Assembly (NCBI GenBank): GCA_905214735.1
Contig: CAJMNI010000004.1
Span: forward strand, 46,079 to 110,078
Direction: 5' to 3'
From: an uncultured bacterium
GTDB taxonomy: Bacteria > Bacteroidota > Bacteroidia > Bacteroidales > Muribaculaceae
DNA: 64,000 nt
Shown here: one piece after another, positions 35,101 through 42,729 of the stretch
Position numbering within the stretch: the first letter of the stretch is position 1
How the letters are laid out: every line of letters begins with the position of its first letter
Program-made: the position numbers and the translations under genes
Notes under the pieces: generated by a model
What the model saw: the letters and a program-made list of their open reading frames with translations, nothing else
Told to the model about the DNA's origin: nothing
Databases searched by the model: none

Positions 35101-36263
35101 TGCATGTCGGCCGGTTTGGGAGATGTTCCCACGCAGACCTCCATCACTTCGTTGTTCTCGGCGGTGATTGAGCGCGTGGAGAAGGATACATGGTGCTTGC
35201 CGGCTTTCATGGCGATGGGCATGGTCACGAGCCAGTCGTCGCAGCCGCCCACTGTCCAGCCTACTGTGCATCCGGCGGCTCCCATGTTGCCGTCGGGGTT
35301 CATCTGCCATTCGTTGTATCCCCATGTGGCGTCGTCGTTGTTGGCGTTGACCACAATCCAGTCGGCTTCGAAGCCGTCGGGACCATGGTCGGCGAAGACG
35401 TAGGAGAATGGAAGCTCGCGCACGCTGAGGCGGCGTGTTTTTCCGCTGGCCGAGTTGTTGGCGGGGAGCATGTCGCCCTCCATTTCGACGCGGGCGGTCA
35501 CCGAGTGGACGCCTGCGGCCGAGAAGTCGGCTTTGGCGGCGAATGTGAAATCGAGCGATTCGCCGGGAGCTATCTCGCCGCTGACCGATTCCTCGACCTC
35601 CTTGCCGCCGTCGGCCGAATAGAAGGCCTTGATTCCGGAGGCGGGGATAGTGCCGAGGTTAGTTATGGTCATGCCGATCTCGGCTTCTCCGAGGTCGATG
35701 CTTCCCTCAGGAAGAGTAAGAGCTGTGGCTGCGATATCCTTCTCGGTTATGAGCAGAGTGCGGACACCGGCGTTGGAGCTGTCTTTCTCGAAAGTGAACT
35801 TGTAGCTATTCCCGGCCACAAATTCAAAATCGTCACCTGTGGAGAATGCTCCTGAGGGGACGAAATAGCTCATTCCCGGCTGCTGAGAGAGGATGAGGTA
35901 GTCGTAGGTTCCGGCCGGGATTGTTATCGTGGCTGAGCCGTCGACCACCATATTGTCGAGCGAATACGACTTTTCGGCATTTTCCGGGAGCTTCAGGTCG
36001 AAGGGGGAATAGTCGCCGAAGTAGAAAGTCTGATTCGGGTTGTAAAATTCGCCACATGAGGAGTGGCTGCTGTCGAGGAGCAGTTGTATCCCTTTGTCGC
36101 CGGTGCCCCATGGATCGTGCACTTCGACTGTGACTTCGCACGTTCCCGCGTCGACCCGGGCCGGGGGAGGCGCCGTAGCGGCCGAAGCGGAAACCTGACT
36201 GCCCGCCAGAGCGATCAGCGCTCCCGATGCAAGGCTCAAGTAGTCTCTTCTTTTCATACGCAT
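32196..36263 (-). CDS. Large surface protein: gingipain-adhesin-like domain, repeated beta domains, T9SS tail
   Basis: The protein is 1355 residues. After a signal peptide (about 1-29), residues ~40-175 match the DUF2436 adhesin domain known from gingipains and HagA: DPWGTGDKGIQLLLD, TIPAGTYDYLIL and GDDFEFVAGNSYKFTFE. Then come alternating CARDB-like and choice-of-anchor J-like beta-sandwiches, for example CTVGWTVGGCDDWLVTMP near 330-350 and WLISPKLKLGDNSSIEVWVK near 1180-1200. The last ~60 residues (ASLPAGVYMVKATTAAGTAK) form a T9SS sorting domain. No peptidase domain is present. It is probably a cell-surface adhesin or binding protein; the ligand is unknown. It is single-gene, with its own promoter. 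Confidence 0.85.
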   Translation of the reverse strand: MRMKRRDYLSLASGALIALAGSQVSASAATAPPPARVDAGTCEVTVEVHDPWGTGDKGIQLLLDSSHSSCGEFYNPNQTFYFGDYSPFDLKLPENAEKSYSLDNMVVDGSATITIPAGTYDYLILSQQPGMSYFVPSGAFSTGDDFEFVAGNSYKFTFEKDSSNAGVRTLLITEKDIAATALTLPEGSIDLGEAEIGMTITNLGTIPASGIKAFYSADGGKEVEESVSGEIAPGESLDFTFAAKADFSAAGVHSVTARVEMEGDMLPANNSASGKTRRLSVRELPFSYVFADHGPDGFEADWIVVNANNDDATWGYNEWQMNPDGNMGAAGCTVGWTVGGCDDWLVTMPIAMKAGKHHVSFSTRSITAENNEVMEVCVGTSPKPADMQVAGTFNIKSEEWLSRAANFEVPEDGNYYVAFHDIGGADALNLLLDKISVEAGEFVGTPKVVIEKMHLPVSNCDLPADAKVGVTIKNNGSAPLTDFTVSAIVDEKQTVTSTFAGPLDMGAEDTFYIEDTVDLSTIGTHSVIMQVGYGEQSEDAFTMIECFEPYAEIPAYTNFSKGVNHDFWTKMDEEAWEYEPMFESFAATGHGIEKGIISRGAHFDGDARLKLMFAGTGMWGTTGITVLFGKAGADLSTYEKVYELADLDQQIHQEEITGHVSEPGNYSFVIADSGDESASLHLCLNDATVSAVFPHDIRITSISGPVSNYTPAAQLKGTGEYYVTVENRGTMDATGVQVYPMVDGTRTGNPSEAVAIPAGESKMIKALLTLPQFEEGDKFTVAFEAVSADADGYEGDNTKAMPEVTVTHDCRALENMSEVSTAIGTWGAPLAIGNIYSFSTPSDLTGVTFGLAATEASAIATSDIRLNIYKVNPDMSLDRCIYSETMQRGVGGDFRTVDVPDMRLNPGSYYFEIAQLSSSNMGLAYLVDMESVCYNRVDDELSLTTAYALCIRAEFKDDAAVYAKDAAAVKFTSPVLDKSLFGSDETVSAQVRNNGYEDGSIEATLYLDGVRLGSRSLDLLSYESADLDFENVDLSVPGDRALEIRVSMSGDENAANDVCAKTVVSDKELDPYTLDFEGCNDFAGMGDRFNPSWKTIDRSGSDDFDNFWRYSYPGKGERVGFQAFNPSLTVPSMIDDGFEGMFPHSGSRMGVAFMFSRWSDSYDGVSTENDTWLISPKLKLGDNSSIEVWVKTRCLETLDAKLEPYRILVSETDDEPESFKVVGSESRTAPTDWTLDEADLSAYDNKDVYVAIQYVGTSGNVCLLVDDIKVKTQISGVGSFTDETLSIAYDGSIDSLIVNSALDAEIGVVSAAGIAYGFSAEAGTSALSMASLPAGVYMVKATTAAGTAKAKFVKR

Positions 36264-36312
36264 TCTTTTTTATTACAGTTGTTATGGGTGGATCGGGATA
36301 AAGATATCGGTG

Positions 36313-36344
36313 CAAAGTTAAGCGTAAAAAGGGCAAAAATGCAA
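36313..36344 (-). promoter_or_regulatory. Promoter of the large surface protein gene
   Basis: On the minus strand, TTG at 36344-36342, 21 bases, then TAACTTTG at 36320-36313. The expected start near 36307 gives a leader of about 45 bases. The ATAGACAA repeat element at 36352-36437 lies immediately upstream. Confidence 0.6.
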
Positions 36345-36351
36345 GAGCATA

Positions 36352-36437
36352 TATAGACAAAATATGGACAAAATCCGAAAACCGCCACAAATTGTACAGA
36401 ATTCGCCCCGATTTAAAGCGATTTTTGGTAATAGACA
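36352..36437 (+). repeat. ATAGACAA repeat element, copy A
   Basis: An 86-base stretch begins TATAGACAAAATATGGACAA and ends TTTTTGGTAATAGACAA. Copy B at 38030-38116 has the same two ends, the same orientation and nearly the same length (87), with a diverged middle. It sits upstream of the surface-protein promoter on one side and next to the DUF4143 pseudogene on the other. Role unknown: it may be a regulator site or a small mobile repeat. Confidence 0.6.
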
Positions 36438-36466
36438 AAGAAATAAAGGAAAATTAGTCGTGCCAG

Positions 36467-37763
36467 TTAGTCTCTCAAGCATCCGATTGGGATTATTTTT
36501 ACTCCGTCATTGCGAGTATATGCCATTTCTCCTCCTGTTAGGACAATCAGTAAATCCGGTTCACGAAGTTTGATTTGTTTCTCCGTCTTGTTCTTTTCTG
36601 CTATAAGGCGTTTGATCTCAAGGAGGTGTAGAGCTCCTTCCTCAATCTCCCTGCTTCCGAGTTTGCATTCAATAAGAGCATATCGCCCATCATCCAGATG
36701 TAATACAGCGTCGGCTTCTAAACCAAAACGGTCGTGATAGTAAGATAAGCGACCTCCTGACGCCTGAGAATAAACCCTCAGGTCGCGGAAACAGAGGCAT
36801 TCGAAAATGAATCCGAATGTTTTGAGGTCAAGTTCAAGATTCTCGGGAGATGCGCCCAACGAAGCTACGGCAATAGAGGGATCCACGAAACAGCGTTTCA
36901 TTCCAGTGCGTATAACGGTTTTTGATCGTATTGCCGGTGACCAGGCTTCGATATCATCTATGACAAAAAGTTTCTCCAGTGCTTCTACATATTCATCAAA
37001 CGTTGGCATTGAGATTCCTTCCATCTCCTTTGCAACATCGGCAACCATTGATGTTTTTTTGCTAAAGTGCAGACATTGCGAGCATAGGAACGTAGAATTA
37101 ACCGGGCAAGTGTCGGATTTCTACGAGTCTTGTCCACTCTTGAAATGTCCTTGTCGCAGATTTCATTCACATAATCCTTTGCAATGAGCAATTTCGCTTT
37201 TACGCTCATCTCATCAAGAGACGCAGGCCACCCTCCACGGCACGCGGCGAAAATCAATTGCTCGACAGAAAGCTGCGACATTTCACCATCGATGGTATAA
37301 CCAGGTTCATCAAAAGGTCTGCGTAATGAAACAGAGCCGTTTGATTCCAAAGATTCAAAGAGGCTCATAGGATACATTTCCATTTTTGAAATACGCCCGG
37401 TTCCAGTATGCATTATTTCGTCATCATCGATTACTGTGGAGCCTGTTAGGATGAATTGACCTTTTTCTCTCCGTTCGCCAACGGCATGACGCACTGCGTC
37501 CCATATTACCGGGGCTACCTGCCACTCATCGATGAGGCGAGGCGTCGCGCCTTTGAGAATAGTGAAGGCTTTGTCCTTGCAGTAGCCATATAGCCTTCTC
37601 GTCTGTCAGGATCCTGCATTTTAATGACGCTCGCAGCTCGACGTTCTGCTGTAGTGGTTTTGCCACACCATTTAGGACCGGCAACTTGTACTGCACCAAA
37701 AGCTTCAAGTCTTAAATCAAGGATCTTGTCAGCAATTCTGTTTAGATATTTTATCTCTTTCAT
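36467..37763 (-). pseudogene. AAA+ ATPase with DUF4143 domain, broken by two frameshifts
   Basis: Three consecutive minus-strand frames together encode a typical AAA_14/DUF4143 protein. Frame 1 (37763 to about 37565) has the P-loop QVAGPKWCGKTTTAE. Frame 2 (about 37565 to 37055) has QFILTGSTV and the sensor region. Frame 3 (about 37055 to 36467) has the DUF4143 end, RFGLEADAVLHLDDGRYALI with a restriction-enzyme-like core and KLGSREIEEGALHL. The first shift lies near 37560-37570 (continuing frame encodes ILKGATPRLIDEWQ). The second lies at a run of seven A on the coding strand near 37055. Each is a net loss of one base. With two shifts the gene is most likely decayed. Family members are often lost in this way. 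Confidence 0.8.
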
Positions 37764-38029
37764 AATTGGATGCTAAGGTAGTGATATTATTTATATTAGC
37801 CAAATTATTTTGCCTTTTTGAGCGATTTCACTTTATGTTTTTGATGCATTTCACTTTGTTAAATTGAGTTAAAATCAGCGAATATTAGATTGAGAATGCC
37901 GAAGTAAACTACGCATGATATGGGTGAAAGTTGGCGAATTGTCGAATTGACGGTTTTCCAGTCATAGTCGGGATAACCTTTGCGAAGCGTAGCGTAGGCA
38001 TTTGGAATGGAGGGTTTGTGGAAGGAGTG
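37764..38029. other. Intergenic region, possible gene remnant
   Basis: AT-rich sequence between the pseudogene and repeat copy B. A minus-strand frame crosses it (part of 37859-38284) with the readable stretch IPNAYATLRKGYPDYDW. It lacks a plausible start and runs into the neighbouring promoter, so it is at most a fragment of an older gene. Confidence 0.35.
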
Positions 38030-38116
38030 TATAGACAAAATATAGACAAAGGCGCGTTTTGGCGTGCGGTTGTAGGTGTTATTGGCTATTTTGCGGCAAT
38101 TTTCGGTAATAGACAA
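38030..38116 (+). repeat. ATAGACAA repeat element, copy B
   Basis: An 87-base stretch begins TATAGACAAAATATAGACAA and ends TTTTCGGTAATAGACAA; see copy A at 36352. Three ATAGACAA octamers lie within it. It ends 12 bases upstream of the -7 box of the TPR/LuxR gene, so it covers the region where a regulator would bind. Confidence 0.6.
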
Positions 38117-38128
38117 TTTTAATTTGTA

Positions 38129-38136
38129 TATCTTTG
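38129..38136 (+). promoter_or_regulatory. Probable -7 box for the TPR/LuxR gene
   Basis: TATCTTTG is a perfect -7 element, 26 bases before the ATG at 38163. The expected -33 position falls inside the end of repeat copy B and has no TTG, so activation by a regulator is possible. Confidence 0.55.
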
Positions 38137-38162
38137 CCGGAAGAAAACAACTATAGCCGGAT

Positions 38163-39893
38163 ATGAAACCGATGGTCAGACTTTTGTCGATACTGGTGCT
38201 TGCCATGACGGCATTCCTCCAAGCTCGCGCCGATAAAACACCCGGAGCCAAATGGCAGCCGCTGGGCAACAGCAGCGACGGCATTGTGGAGATGATGGAG
38301 AAGGCGGCGTTTGTCGATATGCCCTATGGCGAACTGATGAACGTGGTGAAAAGTTTCCCCGCGGCCGACCCTGTAAAATTCGGCCGTCAGGCCGCGGCGC
38401 GACTTTATTACTGGCGCGCCTGGGTGGTGCTGAAGGAGAGCGGCGAATCGGCCCTCCCTCTCCTGCTGAAAGCGGAGGCGCTTACCGACACCGCAGCCTA
38501 TCCCTATGACAATATCCGGCTTCAGCTTCTGCGCGGACATATACTTCAGCGCAAAGGAGAGTTTGACAAGGCATATTTCCTGTTGCGCAAGAATCTTGAC
38601 CGCCTTCACGAAATCGGCGACGATTACTGGGAGGGGCGCTATACTATTGTGCTTGGAGCCCTGATGCATGATCTCGATGAAAATGTCGACGCCCTGCGAC
38701 ATTTTTATCGGGGCCGCGACCTGCTGCTCGGAAGTGGGAGCGATGTGTGCGCAATGAAGAATTCGATCAACATCGCCAATTGCGAATATATCGCCGGCAA
38801 CAAAAAGAAAGCCCTCGGAGTAATCGACGACATATTGGCCGACCCATACGTTACGGGTGACTCCATCTATCTGGCCAACGTGCTCGTTTCGCGCTACGCG
38901 ATATCCGATCAAACCGACAAAAATTCCGCGAGGAAAGCATACTCTATAGCGCGCCGTCTCGGCAATTCCCGGCTGCTCATGCTCTCTCTGCCGCAACTGG
39001 CCAAAATCGCCTATGCCGAAGGGGATTACAAACTTGCTCTCCGCCATTTCAAAGAGGGCCTTCAGTATGCTCGGAGGCTCAACGAGCGAGCCCATGAGAA
39101 AGAGCCGTTGAAAGGAATCACCGATTGCTACATCGCCATGGGGCAGACCGATAGCGTGGCTTACTACAGCGGCCGACTCATGGCTCTCAACGACTCGATT
39201 TTTGACGACGAGAAGGTGCAGAGCCTCCGGAGAGCGGAGCATCTGAGCACAATCCATAGCTACGAGCAGGCTCTTAACGAGCAAAAGATCAAGAGCAGAT
39301 GGCGGCTCATTATCATCTGTTCGCTGTCGGTCTTCATCATCGTGGTGTTGCTTCTCACGCTGCGGCTGCAGCAGGTGGCGCGCCGCAAACGCCAACTCGA
39401 CCTGCAGCTCGAAAAAGAGAAAAGCGACAAGCTTGAACTGCAGAACGCCCAATATTTCAGAGAAATAGAAGCCAAGGAGAAACAGATAGCAAGCAACACG
39501 CTGCTGTTGGCGCAGAAAAACAACAAGCTTAAACAATTGGCCGACCAGATCGAGGCCCTCGAGAAAAAAGGGGCGATCGCGGCCGACAACGGAAGATCGC
39601 TGAAGCGGGAAATCAGCCGGCAGCTGAGCGCCGATGACGACTGGCAATATTTCAAGCTGAAATTCGAAGAGGTCCATCCCGAATTTTTCGACGGACTGAA
39701 GCGAGCCTATCCCGGCTTGTCGAAGACCGACCTCCGGATCTGCGCATACATAAGGGTAGGGATGAGCGCCAAAGAGATGGCCAACACCATGTCGGTGTTG
39801 CCGGAGACGGTCAACACCTCGCGCTATCGCATCCGCAAAAAGATGGGACTTGCGCAGGGCGACAATCTCGAGACGATACTCGACGCTTTCTAA
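38163..39893 (+). CDS. TPR-containing membrane protein with LuxR-type HTH
   Basis: The protein is 576 residues. A signal peptide (about 1-23, ending QARA) is followed by ~340 residues of TPR-like helices (for example YDNIRLQLLRGHILQRKGEF). A membrane segment lies near 381-401 (LIIICSLSVFIIVVLLLTL), then a long coiled coil (QLDLQLEKEKSDKLELQNA). The C-terminal helix-turn-helix contains LSKTDLRICAYIRVGMSAKE and PETVNTSRYRIRKKMGL. The layout puts the TPR part in the periplasm and a DNA-binding domain in the cytoplasm, so it may be a membrane-bound one-component regulator. Target genes are unknown. The neighbouring ATAGACAA element is a candidate site for autoregulation (inference). Confidence 0.8.
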   Translation: MKPMVRLLSILVLAMTAFLQARADKTPGAKWQPLGNSSDGIVEMMEKAAFVDMPYGELMNVVKSFPAADPVKFGRQAAARLYYWRAWVVLKESGESALPLLLKAEALTDTAAYPYDNIRLQLLRGHILQRKGEFDKAYFLLRKNLDRLHEIGDDYWEGRYTIVLGALMHDLDENVDALRHFYRGRDLLLGSGSDVCAMKNSINIANCEYIAGNKKKALGVIDDILADPYVTGDSIYLANVLVSRYAISDQTDKNSARKAYSIARRLGNSRLLMLSLPQLAKIAYAEGDYKLALRHFKEGLQYARRLNERAHEKEPLKGITDCYIAMGQTDSVAYYSGRLMALNDSIFDDEKVQSLRRAEHLSTIHSYEQALNEQKIKSRWRLIIICSLSVFIIVVLLLTLRLQQVARRKRQLDLQLEKEKSDKLELQNAQYFREIEAKEKQIASNTLLLAQKNNKLKQLADQIEALEKKGAIAADNGRSLKREISRQLSADDDWQYFKLKFEEVHPEFFDGLKRAYPGLSKTDLRICAYIRVGMSAKEMANTMSVLPETVNTSRYRIRKKMGLAQGDNLETILDAF

Positions 39894-39952
39894 AAAATTA
39901 TCTCACTGGAGAATAACGGCGAGTCATGCCGCAGGCAGCTCTTGCAAAAGAA

Positions 39953-40927
39953 TCAGATAGTCGAGATGAGATAGAGGGTGTAGAGGATATAGCAGGCGAA
40001 CATTATTCCGCCTTCGAGGCGGGTGATTGTCCGCTCCTTGATCCACCATCCGAAGATAATGAAGAGCAGAGAGGCGCCGACGAGGGTGAAGAGGTCTACG
40101 TTGGTGACACCGTTGAAGGGGAGGGGAAGGATGGTGGCGCCTCCGCCGAGCACGAGGGTTGTGTTGAAGATATTGCTGCCGATCACGTTTCCGACAGCGA
40201 GGCCGGGATGCCCTTTGACGGCTGCGGCCACTGAAGCGGCGAGTTCGGGAAGCGAAGTGCCGGCCGCCACAATCGTAAGGCCGATCATTGCGTCGCTCAT
40301 GCCGAGCGAACGGGCGATTCCCGACGCACCGTCAACGAAACGGTCACCGCCCCAGACGAGAGCGGCCAGCCCCCCGAGGATATAGACTGTGGAGAGGAGC
40401 ACGTTGCGTTCCTCTTTTTTCTTATTCTCGTTCTGTTGGGTTTCCGGGTGAAGCTCCGACTCATGACGCGCCACGACCACTGTATAGATCATGAAGAGGA
40501 TGAAGAGAAGGTCGAGGAAAATTCCGCTCACTCTCGAAATCTCGTTGACTCCCGTGCCGTCGATCCAGCCCGAATTGCCGAGCATCAGAAGCAGAAGCGA
40601 CGAGAGAAGCATCAGCGGCATCTGCCGGGTCATCACCGAACGCTCGATCACAATCGGACGCACAAGCGAGGTCAGGCCGATGATCGCCAGGATGTTGAAG
40701 ATGTTGCTTCCGACCACATTGCCGACGGCCAGCGGTGCGTTGCCGCTGATCGCGGCCATTATCGAGATCACAAGTTCAGGCGTCGAAGTGCCGAACGCCA
40801 CAACCGTCAGACCGACCACAAGGTCGGAAATGCCGAGCCGGCGCGCCACTGAAGCGGCTCCGTCGGTGAGAAAATTGGCCCCCGCCAGTATCAGCACGAG
40901 CCCCAGGATGAGCCAAAGAATATCCAT
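39953..40927 (-). CDS. yrbG: Calcium/sodium antiporter, YrbG family
   Basis: The inner-membrane protein of 324 residues has two inverted halves of about five membrane segments each. Each half has the CaCA alpha repeat: GTSTPELVISIMAAISGN with VGNVVGSNIFNIL, and GTSLPELAASVAAAVKGH with VGNVIGSNIFNTT. The acidic ion-binding Glu is intact in both. It exchanges cytoplasmic Ca2+ for external Na+ in the family. A charged linker between the halves reads HPETQQNENKKKEERN. It lies 96 bases downstream of tRNA-Arg on the same strand, so read-through from the tRNA promoter is possible. Three 11-bp repeats precede the start. Confidence 0.93.
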   Translation of the reverse strand: MDILWLILGLVLILAGANFLTDGAASVARRLGISDLVVGLTVVAFGTSTPELVISIMAAISGNAPLAVGNVVGSNIFNILAIIGLTSLVRPIVIERSVMTRQMPLMLLSSLLLLMLGNSGWIDGTGVNEISRVSGIFLDLLFILFMIYTVVVARHESELHPETQQNENKKKEERNVLLSTVYILGGLAALVWGGDRFVDGASGIARSLGMSDAMIGLTIVAAGTSLPELAASVAAAVKGHPGLAVGNVIGSNIFNTTLVLGGGATILPLPFNGVTNVDLFTLVGASLLFIIFGWWIKERTITRLEGGIMFACYILYTLYLISTI

Positions 40928-40936
40928 GTTTCTTTC

Positions 40937-40969
40937 TTTAGACCGGGTTTAGACCGGGTTTAGACCGGG
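40937..40969 (-). repeat. Three tandem copies of TTTAGACCGGG upstream of yrbG
   Basis: The 11-bp unit TTTAGACCGGG (plus-strand reading) occurs three times in a row, 10-42 bases upstream of the yrbG start codon, in the spacer between tRNA-Arg and the antiporter. The spacing of one helical turn would suit a repeated protein site or an RNA element in the leader; slippage is the simplest explanation. Confidence 0.8.
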
Positions 40970-41023
40970 TTAATGAAAAAGAGCGGCTCACAGTTGGGAA
41001 TCAACTTGCAAGCCACTCCGCGG

Positions 41024-41095
41024 TATCTCCATAGGGAGTCGAACCCTAATCGTCGGAACCGGAATCCGATATTCTATCCATTGAACTATGGAGAC
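41024..41095 (-). tRNA. tRNA-Arg (anticodon CCG)
   Basis: Read on the minus strand, the 72-base gene folds as a full cloverleaf. The acceptor stem is GTCTCCA with TGGAGAT (a G-U at the end). The anticodon stem is TCGGA/TCCGA around loop TTCCGGT (anticodon CCG, reading CGG codons). There is a four-base variable loop, and the T stem TAGGG/CCCTA encloses TTCGACT. The discriminator base is A; CCA is not encoded. A -7 box lies about 50 bases upstream. Confidence 0.93.
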
Positions 41096-41146
41096 ATTCT
41101 CAAATCGCCTTAAGGCCGAGCCTGTAGGGATTTTCCATTCCGACTG

Positions 41147-41154
41147 CAAAGATA
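41147..41154 (-). promoter_or_regulatory. Promoter (-7 box) of tRNA-Arg
   Basis: The minus strand reads TATCTTTG at 41154-41147, the same box as at rpsL and rpsH. The -33 position has CTG rather than TTG. The transcript would start near 41141, about 45 bases before the tRNA. Confidence 0.6.
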
Positions 41155-41177
41155 ATGCTTTTTTCAAAATAATTCAG

Positions 41178-41185
41178 TAAATTTG
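41178..41185 (+). promoter_or_regulatory. Possible -7 box for the SNF transporter gene
   Basis: TAAATTTG lies 97 bases before the ATG at 41282, divergent from the tRNA-Arg promoter. No TTG is present at the expected -33 position, so support is moderate. Confidence 0.45.
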
Positions 41186-41281
41186 CCGCTATAATTTGAA
41201 AAAAGGTTATCGTTACCCTGTAATCCTTTAGATTCAGACCTTGCTTAACAAGGTCGAGGTCGCACTAAATGCAATGAGCCT

Positions 41282-42643
41282 ATGGCAAAGACAACTTTTA
41301 CAACGAAGATCGGGCTGATCGCCGCCACTGTCGGTTCGGCGGTCGGGCTGGGCAATATCTGGCGTTTTCCGGCGGAGACGCAAGCCAACGGCGGAGCCGC
41401 CTTCCTGATAGTTTACGTGATCTGCCTGCTCCTGCTGGGCATTCCGGTGATGCTTGCCGAATTTTCGCTCGGCCGGGGTTCGAAAACCGACGCCGTGTCG
41501 GCATTCCGCAAGCTTCGGCCCGGGAGCAAATGGTGGATCGGCGGGGCGCTGGCTGTGCTTGCCTCCTATCTGATCCTCTGCTTCTACATGGTGGTGGCCG
41601 GCTGGACATTCGAATATCTCTGGCAGTCGATCACCGGCGATCTCTATTCCGGCGCGGCAGCCGGAGGGGGAGAGGCGTTTTTCAGTTCCAAGATGCAAGA
41701 CTATATCTGCGGCGACAGCGGACCGCTGATCAACACCTTCGTCATGATAGTGATCAACCTGCTGGTGCTCCTCGGGGGAGTGCAGAAAGGGATAGAGCGG
41801 CTCTCCAACATCCTGATGCCGCTGCTCTTCATCCTGTTGCTGATGTTTGCCGGAGTGGCATTGTCGCTGCCCGGAGCGGGAGAGGGCGTGAAATTCTTCC
41901 TCTCGCCCGACTTCTCGAAGATAACGCCCGCCGTGGTGGTCAACGCCCTCGGCCAGGCATTTTTCTCGCTGAGCCTCGGCATGGGAATCCTCGTGACCTA
42001 CGCCTCATATTTCCCCAAGAAGACTAATCTGACCAAAACAGCAGTCACCGTCTCCCTGCTCGACCTTCTCGCCGCCGTGATGATGGGAATGATCATCTTC
42101 CCGGCCGTGGCGAGTTTCGGGATGCAGGACTCCCTGCTCGAAGGTTCGACGCTCGTTTTCGTCACCCTGCCGCAGATCTTCTGCCAGATGGGGGCGACTC
42201 AGCTCTGGTCGGAGCTCTTCTTCCTGCTCCTTCTTGTGGCTGCGCTCACCTCGACCATATCGATTGCCGAAGTCTCGGTGGCGTGGATACAGGACTTCTT
42301 CAAGAAGAGCCGCGTCACGGCCTGCCTTATCGTGATTCTCCCGCTCTTTCTCTTCTCGTCGATATGCTCGCTCTCGCTCGGGCGCCTCAGCAACATCCAG
42401 ATTGCCGGTCTCACCATCTTCGACGCCCTCGACACCTTCGCCACCAACATCCTGCTTCCGTTAGTGTCGATCATCACCTGCCTATTCATGAGCTGGGCGG
42501 CCAAAAAAGGATTCTTCCGCGCTCAGCTCACCAACGGCGGGAAACTGCGTCAGCCTATGGCCGGCACGGTGATCTTCGTGGTGAAATATCTGGCGCCGCT
42601 GCTCATATTCCTCATCCTTCTCGCATTTTTCGTGAAATTCTGA
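41282..42643 (+). CDS. Sodium-dependent transporter, SNF (LeuT) family
   Basis: The inner-membrane symporter of 453 residues has about 11-12 helices. TM1 has the sodium/substrate-binding unwound segment VGSAVGLGNIWRFPAETQAN, followed by GGAAFLIVYVICLLLLG and the family motif GIPVMLAEFSLGRG. Members bring amino acids or related compounds into the cell with Na+. The substrate cannot be told from sequence alone. It is the only gene between tRNA-Arg and ung and probably forms its own unit. Confidence 0.92.
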   Translation: MAKTTFTTKIGLIAATVGSAVGLGNIWRFPAETQANGGAAFLIVYVICLLLLGIPVMLAEFSLGRGSKTDAVSAFRKLRPGSKWWIGGALAVLASYLILCFYMVVAGWTFEYLWQSITGDLYSGAAAGGGEAFFSSKMQDYICGDSGPLINTFVMIVINLLVLLGGVQKGIERLSNILMPLLFILLLMFAGVALSLPGAGEGVKFFLSPDFSKITPAVVVNALGQAFFSLSLGMGILVTYASYFPKKTNLTKTAVTVSLLDLLAAVMMGMIIFPAVASFGMQDSLLEGSTLVFVTLPQIFCQMGATQLWSELFFLLLLVAALTSTISIAEVSVAWIQDFFKKSRVTACLIVILPLFLFSSICSLSLGRLSNIQIAGLTIFDALDTFATNILLPLVSIITCLFMSWAAKKGFFRAQLTNGGKLRQPMAGTVIFVVKYLAPLLIFLILLAFFVKF

Positions 42644-42717
42644 GCATTATTCCGATTCCGGAACCGGGTCGGATGCATTTTAACAGGAGTGAAAGCGGCT
42701 TTTTGCGAATAATTAGC

Positions 42718-42725
42718 TAAATTTG
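42718..42725 (+). promoter_or_regulatory. Possible -7 box overlapping the ung start
   Basis: TAAATTTG ends 4 bases before the ATG of ung at 42730. If used, transcription would begin at or next to the start codon, giving a leaderless mRNA as suggested for dgt. There is no TTG at the expected -33 position, so this is tentative. Confidence 0.35.
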
Positions 42726-42729
42726 TAGA

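Noticed and set aside
37020..37090. Programmed -1 frameshift at the A7 run in the DUF4143 gene
   Set aside because: The sequence could slip, but the gene has a second shift in non-slippery sequence, so programmed recoding alone cannot rescue it.
37859..38284. Minus-strand ORF of 141 codons overlapping the start of the TPR/LuxR gene
   Set aside because: It runs antisense through the signal peptide and promoter of a well-supported gene and through repeat copy B. Only a short stretch looks protein-like; at best it is a remnant.
42647..42680. Hairpin between the SNF transporter gene and ung as a terminator
   Set aside because: Pairing needs several bulges and only a short T-run follows, so support is too weak to annotate.
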